Part shown: piece by piece, positions 7,530-15,021 of the stretch | Layout: each line of letters begins with the position of its first letter | How positions within the stretch are numbered: the first letter of the stretch is position 1 | Origin: an uncultured Campylobacter sp. | GTDB lineage: Bacteria; Campylobacterota; Campylobacteria; Campylobacterales; Campylobacteraceae | Reading direction: 5' to 3' | Length of the DNA: 19,306 bases | Assembly: GCA_905373295.1 (NCBI GenBank) | Contig: CAJPSJ010000004.1 | Span: forward strand, 1-19,306 | Notes under the pieces: generated by a model | Databases searched by the model: none | Told to the model about the DNA's origin: nothing | Seen by the model: the letters and a program-made list of their open reading frames with translations, nothing else | Translations under genes and position numbers: made by a program

Positions 7530-8873
7530 CTATTTTAGATGATCTTTAAGGCGGTTTATCCAGATCTTTTTCGGAGCGATTATCTCGCTAGCGCTGCCGT
7601 TTACGGCGTGATAGATCAATGTGCCGTGCAAGCTCGCGTAGTAGCGGATTATGAGGCGCTGCAAATAGGGCTCGTAGCTCGGCACGAACCAGCCGTTATT
7701 GCTGATTGCTACGACGTATTTGGGCGAGCCCTCGTAAAGTTCCGCGCGCGTAGCCTCGTAGCAAACGGCGCTTCTTACGCTTTGCCCGCCAAGCTCGTAG
7801 TCGCTAAAGCCGCTAGCCGTCGAAAAATCGGTCGCGCCGCCTAACAGCACGCGGTTTATGAAATTTCGCGCGAATTCAGGCAGCGGTACCATTTCGCCAA
7901 ACGGCACCAAAATATGCTTATCGAAGCGGCTCATTTCCCCGTTTGCAAAAAGATAGGCACTGTTGTAAAATTTCCCGTTCTCATACGCTTCCGCACCCGC
8001 TACGATCGTAATTGCGCGCGATTTTTCCTTTAGAGCTTCAACTAGCACGTTTTCTAAATTTAGCGGCATCGCAAAGGCGCTCTCGGGCAAAATTATCGCG
8101 TCTTGCCCCGCTGCGATGGCATCATCGATGCGGGCTAAATTTGCCAACGCGGCGGATAAAATTTTATCTTTCGCCCAGATGTCGTGCTGCGAAATGTCGG
8201 TGTTTGCGAGTAAAATTTTAATCGGCAGCGGCGTGGGCTCTTTTTGGCTGAATTGCAGTGCGCAGATCAAAAACGCCGTGAAAATTAGGGCATTAAATTT
8301 AGACGCAACTCCACGCTTGCGTAGATATAAAATCGCGCAAAGCCCCGCTAAAATCAGAGCCAGCGCGCTAAGATCGGCTCTGAAAATTCCATGGCTTAGC
8401 AGCAGTTCAAAATTTAACCAATCAAAGCCGAAAGGATGGATAAATTTTAGAATTAAAAGGCAGGCAGCGCGCAAAACCGGCGCGTCAAAGATCGCAAAGA
8501 TGCGGAAAATAAAGGCATAAACGAGACAAATTCCAAGAATTTCAAGTGGAATCAGAAATGCGAGATTGAAATAGATCAGGCTGAAACTGATCCAGTGCAT
8601 CCACAGCGCGCCGATAAAAAATCCGCACCAAAACCACTCCGCCTTGCTTGCTTTTAGCAGATAAAAAAGTGCCGCTATCGCAATTAGAGGCGAGAAAAAT
8701 TCCGCCGCCAAGGCGATTAAACCGTCAAATTTAGAGCTTAAAATTTCTACAAAAATAAAATTTGAAAGCGCAAGGGCAAGAACAAAGCCTTTATTTATGT
8801 AACTTAATGTAAAATAGCTACTTTTTAAATTTCTAATGAAGGAAACACATGGAACAAGGAAACTTCTTTGCAT
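7530..8873 (-). CDS. lnt: Apolipoprotein N-acyltransferase
   Basis: Lnt adds the third acyl chain to the N-terminal cysteine of lipoproteins at the inner membrane, the last step of lipoprotein maturation. The N-terminal half (about residues 20-210) is a set of hydrophobic segments. The C-terminal half is a carbon-nitrogen hydrolase domain with the Glu-Lys-Cys triad: E264 in LPESAF, K319 in RFDKHILVPFGE, and C371 in SAVCYE. Length (447) is close to other campylobacterial Lnt. The only ATG is at 8873, with AGGA four bases upstream. The previous codon is TTG. No other ATG, GTG or TTG occurs in frame until about residue 55, past the first hydrophobic segment. The gene therefore begins 25 nt inside yajC on the opposite strand, so the start is less certain than the function. 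Confidence 0.9.
   Translation of the reverse strand: MQRSFLVPCVSFIRNLKSSYFTLSYINKGFVLALALSNFIFVEILSSKFDGLIALAAEFFSPLIAIAALFYLLKASKAEWFWCGFFIGALWMHWISFSLIYFNLAFLIPLEILGICLVYAFIFRIFAIFDAPVLRAACLLILKFIHPFGFDWLNFELLLSHGIFRADLSALALILAGLCAILYLRKRGVASKFNALIFTAFLICALQFSQKEPTPLPIKILLANTDISQHDIWAKDKILSAALANLARIDDAIAAGQDAIILPESAFAMPLNLENVLVEALKEKSRAITIVAGAEAYENGKFYNSAYLFANGEMSRFDKHILVPFGEMVPLPEFARNFINRVLLGGATDFSTASGFSDYELGGQSVRSAVCYEATRAELYEGSPKYVVAISNNGWFVPSYEPYLQRLIIRYYASLHGTLIYHAVNGSASEIIAPKKIWINRLKDHLK
8810..8815 (+). promoter_or_regulatory. Possible -10 element for yajC-secDF operon
   Basis: TAAAAT, preceded directly by TG, lies 33 nt upstream of the yajC ATG, with T-rich sequence further upstream. 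It fits a campylobacterial sigma-70 -10 box. It sits inside the N-terminal coding region of the divergent lnt gene, so the two genes would share this stretch. The evidence is a short motif only. Confidence 0.35.
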
Positions 8874-9121
8874 CAATCCTGCCTATCGTCGTAATCTTTG
8901 CGATTATGTATTTTTTGATTATCAGACCGCAGCAAAAGCAGGCCAAGGATCATAAAGCGATGGTCGATGCGCTCGGCAAAGGCGATAAGATCATAACTAG
9001 CGGTGGCATAAAATGCACGGTCGTGAAAACAAATAATGATTTTATCACAGTTAAGCTTAACGATGAGGTCATGGTTGAGCTGGATAAACAATTTGTGGCA
9101 AGAAAATTAGATGAGCAGTAA
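8849..9121 (+). CDS. yajC: Preprotein translocase subunit YajC
   Basis: YajC is the small accessory membrane protein that associates with SecDF and the SecYEG channel. The 90-residue product has one transmembrane segment at about residues 8-25, followed directly by the typical RPQQKQAKDH motif (26-35). A cytoplasmic beta-rich part follows, with GDKIITSGGI (45-54) and a stretch characteristic of the family up to the end. The ATG has AAGGA five bases upstream. It is the first gene of the rightward block; its end overlaps the secD start by 11 nt. Confidence 0.96.
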   Translation: MEQGNFFASILPIVVIFAIMYFLIIRPQQKQAKDHKAMVDALGKGDKIITSGGIKCTVVKTNNDFITVKLNDEVMVELDKQFVARKLDEQ

Positions 9122-10712
9122 AATTTCATACCGTCTGCTGATCTTTTTGGCTGCGGTTATTTTTTCGGCGATTTTTGCCGCGCCTTCGATCTTTCAGACC
9201 GAAAAGGGAAGCAAGATAAACTTGGGTCTGGATCTGCAAGGCGGGCTTCACATGCTGCTCGAGGTTAAAAGCGACGAGGCGGTCGTTTCGAAGATAAAAT
9301 CGATCGCCGCTAGCGTTAATTACGCCGCCAAGCGCGATGATCTGCTGATGGACGGGCTAAAATTGGAAGGCGATTCGTTCGAGTTTGAAATTTTAGACGC
9401 GGACGAGGCTTCTAAATTTGATGCGATTCTACATAACGCCGCAAGCGGACTGGACATTCAAAAATCGGGCGAAAAATATCGCGTCACGCTAACGCCCGAG
9501 GAGATTGAGGCTACTAAAAAATACGCAATTGAACAGGCCGTCGAGACTATTCGAAACCGCTTGGATCAATTCGGACTTGCGGAGCCAACGGTAGCAAAGC
9601 AAGGCGAGAGCTATATTTTGGTGGAGCTTCCGGGCGTCAAAAACGCAGCGGATGAGCAGCGCGCCAAGGATCTGATCGCCAAAGCGGCTCACTTGCAGCT
9701 TATGGCAGTGGACGACGTGCGCCAAGACCGCGCGCAAACTATTAGCGCAGCGGATGCCAGAGCTTACGGCGACGTGATCTATCCTGACGTTAAAAATCCG
9801 AATTACAAGTATCTCATAAACGAAATTCCAGTGCTTGATGGCGCGATGCTAGTTGATGCGAAGGTAGCTTTCGATCAGCACACCAACCAGCCGATCATAA
9901 ATTTTACGCTAAACTCTCAAGGCGCTCAAATTTTCGGCGATTTTACCGGCAAAAACGTCGGCAAACGCCTAGCTATCGTGCTTGACGGCAAGGTTTATTC
10001 CGCGCCGCGCATAAACGAGCGTATCGGCGGCGGCAGCGGTCAGATCAGCGGCGGATTTAGCGTCGAGGAGGCGCACGACGTAGCGATCGCGCTTAGAAGC
10101 GGTGCTCTTTTGGCTCCGGTTAAAGTATCCGAAACGCGCAGCATCGGCCCTAGCCTAGGACAAGATAGCATCGATAAAAGTATGGCGGCGCTTAGTCTTG
10201 CAGCGGTTGCGATTTTGATCTTTATGATTTTCTACTACGGCGTAGCGGGGCTTTTTGCCGACATCGCGCTTGTGGTAAATATCTTGTTTTTGATCGCTTG
10301 TATGGCGCTATTCGGCGCGACGTTAACGCTTCCTGGAATGGCTGGAATCGTACTAACTATCGGAATGGCGGTAGATGCGAACGTCATCATTAATGAGCGC
10401 GTTAGAGAGGTGCTAAGGACGGGAGTTTCAATCCGCCAAAGTATAAATAAAGGCTATGAAAACGCGATGAGCGCGATCGTGGATTCAAATATCACTACGC
10501 TAATTACTTCTGCTGCGCTTTATGCTTACGGCACCGGTCCGGTGAAGGGCTTTGCCGTCACGATGAGTATCGGTATCGTAGCGTCGATGATAACGGCTAT
10601 TTTAGGCACTCACGGAATGTTTGAGTTAGTAATGGATAAGATGGAAAAGAGCAAAAATACCGCACTTTGGCTCGGTTATAAAGTAAGAGGAGGCGCAAAT
10701 GCAAGTGTTTGA
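9111..10712 (+). CDS. secD: Protein translocase subunit SecD
   Basis: SecD, with SecF, uses the proton gradient to pull exported proteins through the Sec channel on the periplasmic side. The 533-residue product has a first transmembrane segment at about 8-27 and the conserved NLGLDLQGG (37-45). A large periplasmic domain follows, with RNRLDQFGLAEPTV (148-161). Five further helices lie in the C-terminal third (from about 358), including GMAVDANVIINERVRE (418-433), the RND-type motif containing the membrane acidic residue D422, which is linked to proton flow. It is shorter than E. coli SecD (615), which is usual in this lineage. Its ATG overlaps yajC, and the end overlaps secF by 14 nt. Confidence 0.97.
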   Translation: MSSKISYRLLIFLAAVIFSAIFAAPSIFQTEKGSKINLGLDLQGGLHMLLEVKSDEAVVSKIKSIAASVNYAAKRDDLLMDGLKLEGDSFEFEILDADEASKFDAILHNAASGLDIQKSGEKYRVTLTPEEIEATKKYAIEQAVETIRNRLDQFGLAEPTVAKQGESYILVELPGVKNAADEQRAKDLIAKAAHLQLMAVDDVRQDRAQTISAADARAYGDVIYPDVKNPNYKYLINEIPVLDGAMLVDAKVAFDQHTNQPIINFTLNSQGAQIFGDFTGKNVGKRLAIVLDGKVYSAPRINERIGGGSGQISGGFSVEEAHDVAIALRSGALLAPVKVSETRSIGPSLGQDSIDKSMAALSLAAVAILIFMIFYYGVAGLFADIALVVNILFLIACMALFGATLTLPGMAGIVLTIGMAVDANVIINERVREVLRTGVSIRQSINKGYENAMSAIVDSNITTLITSAALYAYGTGPVKGFAVTMSIGIVASMITAILGTHGMFELVMDKMEKSKNTALWLGYKVRGGANASV

Positions 10713-11667
10713 TAAGGGTAAAATTTATGATTTTATGAAATTTAGATATTTTACCTTTGCGCTTTCTGCTGTTTTGATAATAGGCTCTATTGCGCTATTT
10801 TTCATTAAGGGCATTAATTACGGCATCGATTTTAGCGGCGGTACGCTCATTCAGGTTAAATACAACTCCAAAGCACCGCTTGATGAGATCAGAAAGCGCT
10901 TCGAAGCGGCAAATTTAGGCAATATCAACGTTACGGAATTTGGTAGCGATCAAGAGGTCACGATTAGATATTCGGGCGCTGCGAGTGAACTGGGTGATAA
11001 TCCCGCTTTAGCGGCGCAAAAAATTTTACAAGGTAGTGGAAACTTCGACATTCGCAAGGTCGATATCGTAGGTCCTAAAGTCGGCGAAGAGCTTCGCACA
11101 AACGGAATTTTAGCGGTATGTGTGTCGTTTGCGCTCATTTTGGTTTATATCACCCTGCGGTTTGAATGGAGATTTGCGATCGCCGCAGTGCTATCGGATC
11201 TGCACGACGTCGTAGTTGCCGTAGGCGCAATGATTTTAGCCGGCGTAGATTTCAACCTTGAAATTTTAGCCGCACTGCTAACTATAATGGGCTACTCGCT
11301 TAACGATACCATCGTTGTTTTCGATAGAATTCGAGAAGGTGTAAAAGATAGTAAATCGATTAAGCTTGATGAGGTTATAAACGAATCGATCTCTCACACG
11401 CTATCGCGTACGTTGCTTACTTCGCTTACGACTCTCATCGTCATTGTGATTTTATTCGTTTGGGGTGGTGAGATGATCCACGGCTTTAGCTTCGTGATGC
11501 TAATAGGCGTCATAGCAGGAACATTCAGCTCTGTATTTGTAGCTGCTCCGATGCTGATTTTGTTTAAATTTAATGTCGAGAAGTACCGCGCGTTTTTAGC
11601 CGAAAAACAGCGTCGTATCAAAGAGAAAGAAAAGAATCGCGCCATGTATGAAAAAGGCACGGTGTAA
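10699..11667 (+). CDS. secF: Protein translocase subunit SecF
   Basis: SecF is the partner of SecD in the SecDF export motor. The 322-residue product has an N-terminal transmembrane helix (about 17-37), the conserved NYGIDFSGGTLIQV (40-53), a short periplasmic domain, then five helices with the family motif GYSLNDTIVVFDRIRE (198-213). A basic cytoplasmic tail follows (about 294-316, rich in K, R and E). The ATG lies inside the secD end, preceded by a strong AGAGGAGG site. The product is typical in length and complete, so SecD and SecF are separate proteins here, not fused. Confidence 0.97.
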   Translation: MQVFDKGKIYDFMKFRYFTFALSAVLIIGSIALFFIKGINYGIDFSGGTLIQVKYNSKAPLDEIRKRFEAANLGNINVTEFGSDQEVTIRYSGAASELGDNPALAAQKILQGSGNFDIRKVDIVGPKVGEELRTNGILAVCVSFALILVYITLRFEWRFAIAAVLSDLHDVVVAVGAMILAGVDFNLEILAALLTIMGYSLNDTIVVFDRIREGVKDSKSIKLDEVINESISHTLSRTLLTSLTTLIVIVILFVWGGEMIHGFSFVMLIGVIAGTFSSVFVAAPMLILFKFNVEKYRAFLAEKQRRIKEKEKNRAMYEKGTV

Positions 11668-11676
11668 GGATAAAAG

Positions 11677-12018
11677 ATGAACTGGGGAAGGGTAATTTAC
11701 ATATTTTTTGCGCTTATGAGTATGACTACGATAGGCGGGTTTTTGTATGAGAAGAATGAAATTTTACTTTTCATAGCAACCAGCGTGAATGCAGTCTCGA
11801 CGCTTTTGAAGGTAGGCGTGCGAAATATGCTAGCAGCCGAGCTTTTTTCAAGCTCGCTCGTAGCGGATCTGCATCTCATACCAGCGTTCGTTTTGATTGT
11901 AGTAGCGCCGGGAGATCTATCGATCGTGACCTCGCTTGCCATCGGCGCGCTACTTGCAAACTTTTTCTCGCTAATTTTAATAGCGATTGAGTCGGCAAAA
12001 ACTAAAGACGAATTCTAG
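11677..12018 (+). CDS. Small four-helix integral membrane protein of unknown function (possibly DUF6394 family)
   Basis: This 113-residue protein is almost wholly hydrophobic, with four likely transmembrane segments at about 4-23, 28-45, 60-77 and 79-105, and a short charged tail (ESAKTKDEF). I recognise no catalytic motif. Short loops between helices carry YEKNE and APGD. I recall a conserved campylobacterial family (DUF6394) at this place, but that is from memory and unverified. The start ATG is preceded by TAAGGA, 6 nt spacing. It lies 9 nt after secF and 9 nt before leuS, so it is cotranscribed with the export genes. A role in membrane protein handling would be guesswork from location. 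Confidence 0.85.
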   Translation: MNWGRVIYIFFALMSMTTIGGFLYEKNEILLFIATSVNAVSTLLKVGVRNMLAAELFSSSLVADLHLIPAFVLIVVAPGDLSIVTSLAIGALLANFFSLILIAIESAKTKDEF

Positions 12019-12027
12019 GAGCGCAAA

Positions 12028-14475
12028 ATGCCTTACGATAGTAAAAGTATTGAGCTTAAATGGCAGAAAATTTGGGATGAAGAGGGAGTTTTCGAGCCTA
12101 AGGACGATTATAGCCTGCCTAAAAAATATATCCTTTCGATGTTTCCTTACCCAAGCGGCCGCATTCACATGGGGCACGTGCGAAACTACAGCATCGGCGA
12201 CGCTCTGAGTCGCTATTATAGGCTGCGCGGATACAACGTGCTTCAGCCGATTGGCTTTGATAGCTTCGGCATGCCTGCGGAAAATGCGGCGATCAAACAC
12301 GGCATTCACCCTAAAACTTGGACTTACGAAAATATCGATTATATGAAAAATGAGCTGCACCGCCTGGGCTTTAGCTTTTCGGCTCGTCGCATGCTTGCTA
12401 CCTCCGATCCGCTTTATACGCGCTGGGAGCAGGAATTTTTCATCAAACTTTTTGAAAAAGGACTCATCTACAGAAAAAGCGCCGTGGTAAATTGGTGCGA
12501 GCACGATCAGACGGTGCTTGCCAACGAGCAGGTCGAGGAGGGCAGGTGTTGGCGCTGCGGCAACGAGGTCGTGCAAAAGCAGATGCCGGGATATTATCTA
12601 AAAATCACCGACTACGCGCAGGAGCTTTTGGATTGCTTAAAGGAGCTTGAGGGCAAGTGGCCCGCTCAGGTGCTTACGATGCAGGAAAACTGGATTGGGC
12701 GCAGCGAGGGCTTGGAATTTAGCTTTAAATTTGACGAGCAAAGCAGCGCCAAACTTGGCGGCATCGAGGGCTTTAAGGTCTTTACGACGCGCCCCGATAC
12801 GATCTACGGCATGAGCTACGCGGCGGTCGCGCCCGAGCACGAGGTGGTAAAGAGGCTTTTGGATAATAATTTACTTGACGCCGAAGCTGCAGCGAAGGTG
12901 AGAGAAATTTTAAATCAAAGCCCGCGCGAGCGCCAAGCAAGCGACAAGGACGGCGTGAGCCTCGGAATCAGCGTGCTTCATCCTCTAAGCGGCAGAAAAA
13001 TCCCCGTTTGGACTGCGAATTTCGTCCTAGCAGAATACGGCGGTGGCGCGGTTATGGCGGTGCCTGCGCACGATGAGAGAGACTTCGAGTTTGCGAAGAA
13101 ATTTAACCTGCCGATCATTCAAAGCATAGCTCCTAAAAGCGGCGATTACGACGCTAGCAAAGCCTACGTAGAGAGCGGAGTTTTGATAAATTCCGCGGAA
13201 TTTAGCGGCATGGATAGCGAGAAGGCAAAAAGCGCCGTCATCTCAAAATTTGAGGAGTTAAAGCTCGGGCATCGCGTGGTAAATTTTAAACTGCGCGATT
13301 GGGGAGTGAGCCGCCAGCGCTACTGGGGCGCGCCGATCCCGATGATCCACTGCCCAAAATGCGGGCTGGTAAGCGAGGAAATTTCAAATCTGCCCGTAGA
13401 GCTTCCGCAGGATATTAAGATCACCGGCAAAGGCAATCCGCTGGATACGCATCCTAGCTGGAAGTTTTGCAAATGCCCTAAATGCGGCGGCGACGCGGTA
13501 CGCGAGACCGACACGCTCGATACATTTTTTGAAAGCTCATGGTATTTCGCGCGCTACGCAAGCGACGAACGGACGTGGCAGCAGCGGGCGTTTGACGAGC
13601 AAAGCGTGAATTACTGGATGAACGTCGATCAATATATCGGCGGCATCGAGCACGCGATTTTGCACCTTTTATACGCGAGATTTTTCCAAAAGGCTCTTCG
13701 CGACATAGGCTATCTGCGCGATAGCGAGCCGTTTGAACGGCTGCTAACCCAGGGCATGGTGCTAAAAGACGGCGCAAAGATGAGTAAAAGCAAAGGAAAC
13801 ACCGTCGATCCCGATGACATTATCGAGACCTACGGCGCCGATACGGCGAGACTTTTTATACTTTTTGCCGCGCCTCCTCAAAAGGAGCTTGAGTGGAACG
13901 ACAGCGCGGTAGAGGGCGCGTATAAATTTTTAAATCGCCTTTACGATCGCGCCGAAAATGCCTACGCTACTGATAAAATTCCACAGATCGACCACGCCAC
14001 TTTAAATAAAGAGGAAAAATATGCCCGCCTCAAAGTTTACGAGGCGCTTAAGAAATCGCAGCAGGTTTATGAGAGCAGTTTTGCTTTTAATACTTTAATC
14101 GCCGCATGTATGGAGGCGCTAAACGCCCTAAATGCGCAGAGTAACAAAGACGTATTTACCGAGGGCTACTTTGTGATTTTAAACCTGCTCGAGCCTATCG
14201 TGCCGCACATCTGCGCCGAGCTTAGCGAGAAACTGTTTAAGAGACGGAATTTCGGCGAGCTGCGAGTTTGCGAAGAGGTATTCGAAAGCGATACGATCAA
14301 GCTTGCTGTCACGATTAACGGCAAAAAACGCGCCGAGTTTGAAGCGGATGCAGGTCTGAGCGAGGGCGAAATTTTAAACCTTGCGAAGCAGAACTGCGCC
14401 AAATGGCTAGAGGGTAAGAGCATCGTAAAAGAAATTTACGTCAAAAACAAGCTCGTAAATTTGGTAATAAAGTAG
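12028..14475 (+). CDS. leuS: Leucyl-tRNA synthetase
   Basis: This class I synthetase charges tRNA-Leu and removes wrongly attached amino acids. The 815-residue bacterial-type product has [13 protein letters not shown] at residues 38-50 (HIGH motif H47-H50). The CP1 editing domain spans about 225-415, with the threonine-rich TTRPDT at 253-258 and the HDERDFEFA region at 348-356. Cysteines near 157-177 and CPKCG pairs at 442-446 and 483-487 suggest zinc-binding loops. KMSKSKGN lies at 584-591 and a helical anticodon-binding domain occupies the rest, ending with the small LeuS C-terminal domain. The ATG is preceded by AGGAGCGCAAA. The gene starts 9 nt after the small membrane protein gene and ends 6 nt before the lipoprotein gene. 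Confidence 0.98.
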   Translation: MPYDSKSIELKWQKIWDEEGVFEPKDDYSLPKKYILSMFPYPSGRIHMGHVRNYSIGDALSRYYRLRGYNVLQPIGFDSFGMPAENAAIKHGIHPKTWTYENIDYMKNELHRLGFSFSARRMLATSDPLYTRWEQEFFIKLFEKGLIYRKSAVVNWCEHDQTVLANEQVEEGRCWRCGNEVVQKQMPGYYLKITDYAQELLDCLKELEGKWPAQVLTMQENWIGRSEGLEFSFKFDEQSSAKLGGIEGFKVFTTRPDTIYGMSYAAVAPEHEVVKRLLDNNLLDAEAAAKVREILNQSPRERQASDKDGVSLGISVLHPLSGRKIPVWTANFVLAEYGGGAVMAVPAHDERDFEFAKKFNLPIIQSIAPKSGDYDASKAYVESGVLINSAEFSGMDSEKAKSAVISKFEELKLGHRVVNFKLRDWGVSRQRYWGAPIPMIHCPKCGLVSEEISNLPVELPQDIKITGKGNPLDTHPSWKFCKCPKCGGDAVRETDTLDTFFESSWYFARYASDERTWQQRAFDEQSVNYWMNVDQYIGGIEHAILHLLYARFFQKALRDIGYLRDSEPFERLLTQGMVLKDGAKMSKSKGNTVDPDDIIETYGADTARLFILFAAPPQKELEWNDSAVEGAYKFLNRLYDRAENAYATDKIPQIDHATLNKEEKYARLKVYEALKKSQQVYESSFAFNTLIAACMEALNALNAQSNKDVFTEGYFVILNLLEPIVPHICAELSEKLFKRRNFGELRVCEEVFESDTIKLAVTINGKKRAEFEADAGLSEGEILNLAKQNCAKWLEGKSIVKEIYVKNKLVNLVIK

Positions 14476-14481
14476 GCGAAG

Positions 14482-15021
14482 ATGAGAAAAGCTTTAACCG
14501 TTTTTTGTTTGATTTTTTTAATCGGCTGCGGCTACAAGCCCGTTTCAAGGATCGCGAAAGAGACGATGAGTGGAAGCGTATTTGTGGATGTGATGATGAG
14601 CAAGACCGATCCGCAAAACACCGTCGCTATTAAAGACGCGATCAGGCAGGGTATAGTTCAGCGCCTAGGGATGAGCCTTTCGGATAAAAACTCGGCGCAG
14701 ACGATTGTAGTAGCAAGCATAAAAAGCCTAAGCTTTAGCGAGCTTTCATACGATCAGTTCGGCTACGTCACTAGCTACCGCGCAAATCTCATCGTAAATT
14801 TTAGCACCAAGCTTAAAAACGGCGAGGTTTTCAGCAAGGATTGCGTTGGCGATTACGATTTTAAAGTTAGCCGCCTAGTCAAAAATAGCTACGATACGAG
14901 CTCGATCATTAGCGATAAGGACCGCTACAAGGCGATCGAAAATGCCTCTGCGCAGGCGTTTGACGAGTTTATTTCGGCGCTTGCGATTAGGGGATTCAGA
15001 CTTGAGCGGGCGCAGCATTAA
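14482..15021 (+). CDS. lptE: LptE-like LPS-assembly lipoprotein
   Basis: The 179-residue product has a lipoprotein signal: a basic start (MRK), a hydrophobic core and a lipobox LIGC with C16 as the lipidated residue, followed by GYKPVS, a typical start for LptE-type proteins. The mature part has alternating beta strands (VFVDVMMSK, TIVVASIKSL, YRANLIVNFSTKL) and a final helix with ENASAQAFDEFIS. LptE plugs the LptD channel that inserts LPS or lipooligosaccharide into the outer membrane. The family is weakly conserved, so the name rests on the lipobox, the fold pattern, the length and the leuS-lptE order also known from other Gram-negatives. It sits between leuS and folC and overlaps folC by 20 nt. 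Confidence 0.75.
   Translation: MRKALTVFCLIFLIGCGYKPVSRIAKETMSGSVFVDVMMSKTDPQNTVAIKDAIRQGIVQRLGMSLSDKNSAQTIVVASIKSLSFSELSYDQFGYVTSYRANLIVNFSTKLKNGEVFSKDCVGDYDFKVSRLVKNSYDTSSIISDKDRYKAIENASAQAFDEFISALAIRGFRLERAQH

Noticed and set aside
8116..8520. 134-codon plus-strand frame opposite lnt
   Set aside because: Low-complexity Arg/Ala/Lys composition, no ribosome site of note, and fully antisense to a clear Lnt domain.
11838..11856. 7-bp hairpin (CGAGCTT/AAGCTCG) inside the small membrane protein gene
   Set aside because: Short stem within coding sequence; such matches are common by chance and no T run marks a terminator.
11977..12576. 199-codon open frame on the minus strand opposite leuS
   Set aside because: It lies wholly against the N-terminal coding part of leuS and the end of the preceding gene, has no recognisable domain and is explained as a shadow of GC-biased codons.
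14942..15001. Longer folC start at ATG 14942
   Set aside because: It would add an Arg/Leu-rich run read from the lptE 3' end in another frame; the TTG at 15002 has a better ribosome site and gives a normal FolC N-terminus.
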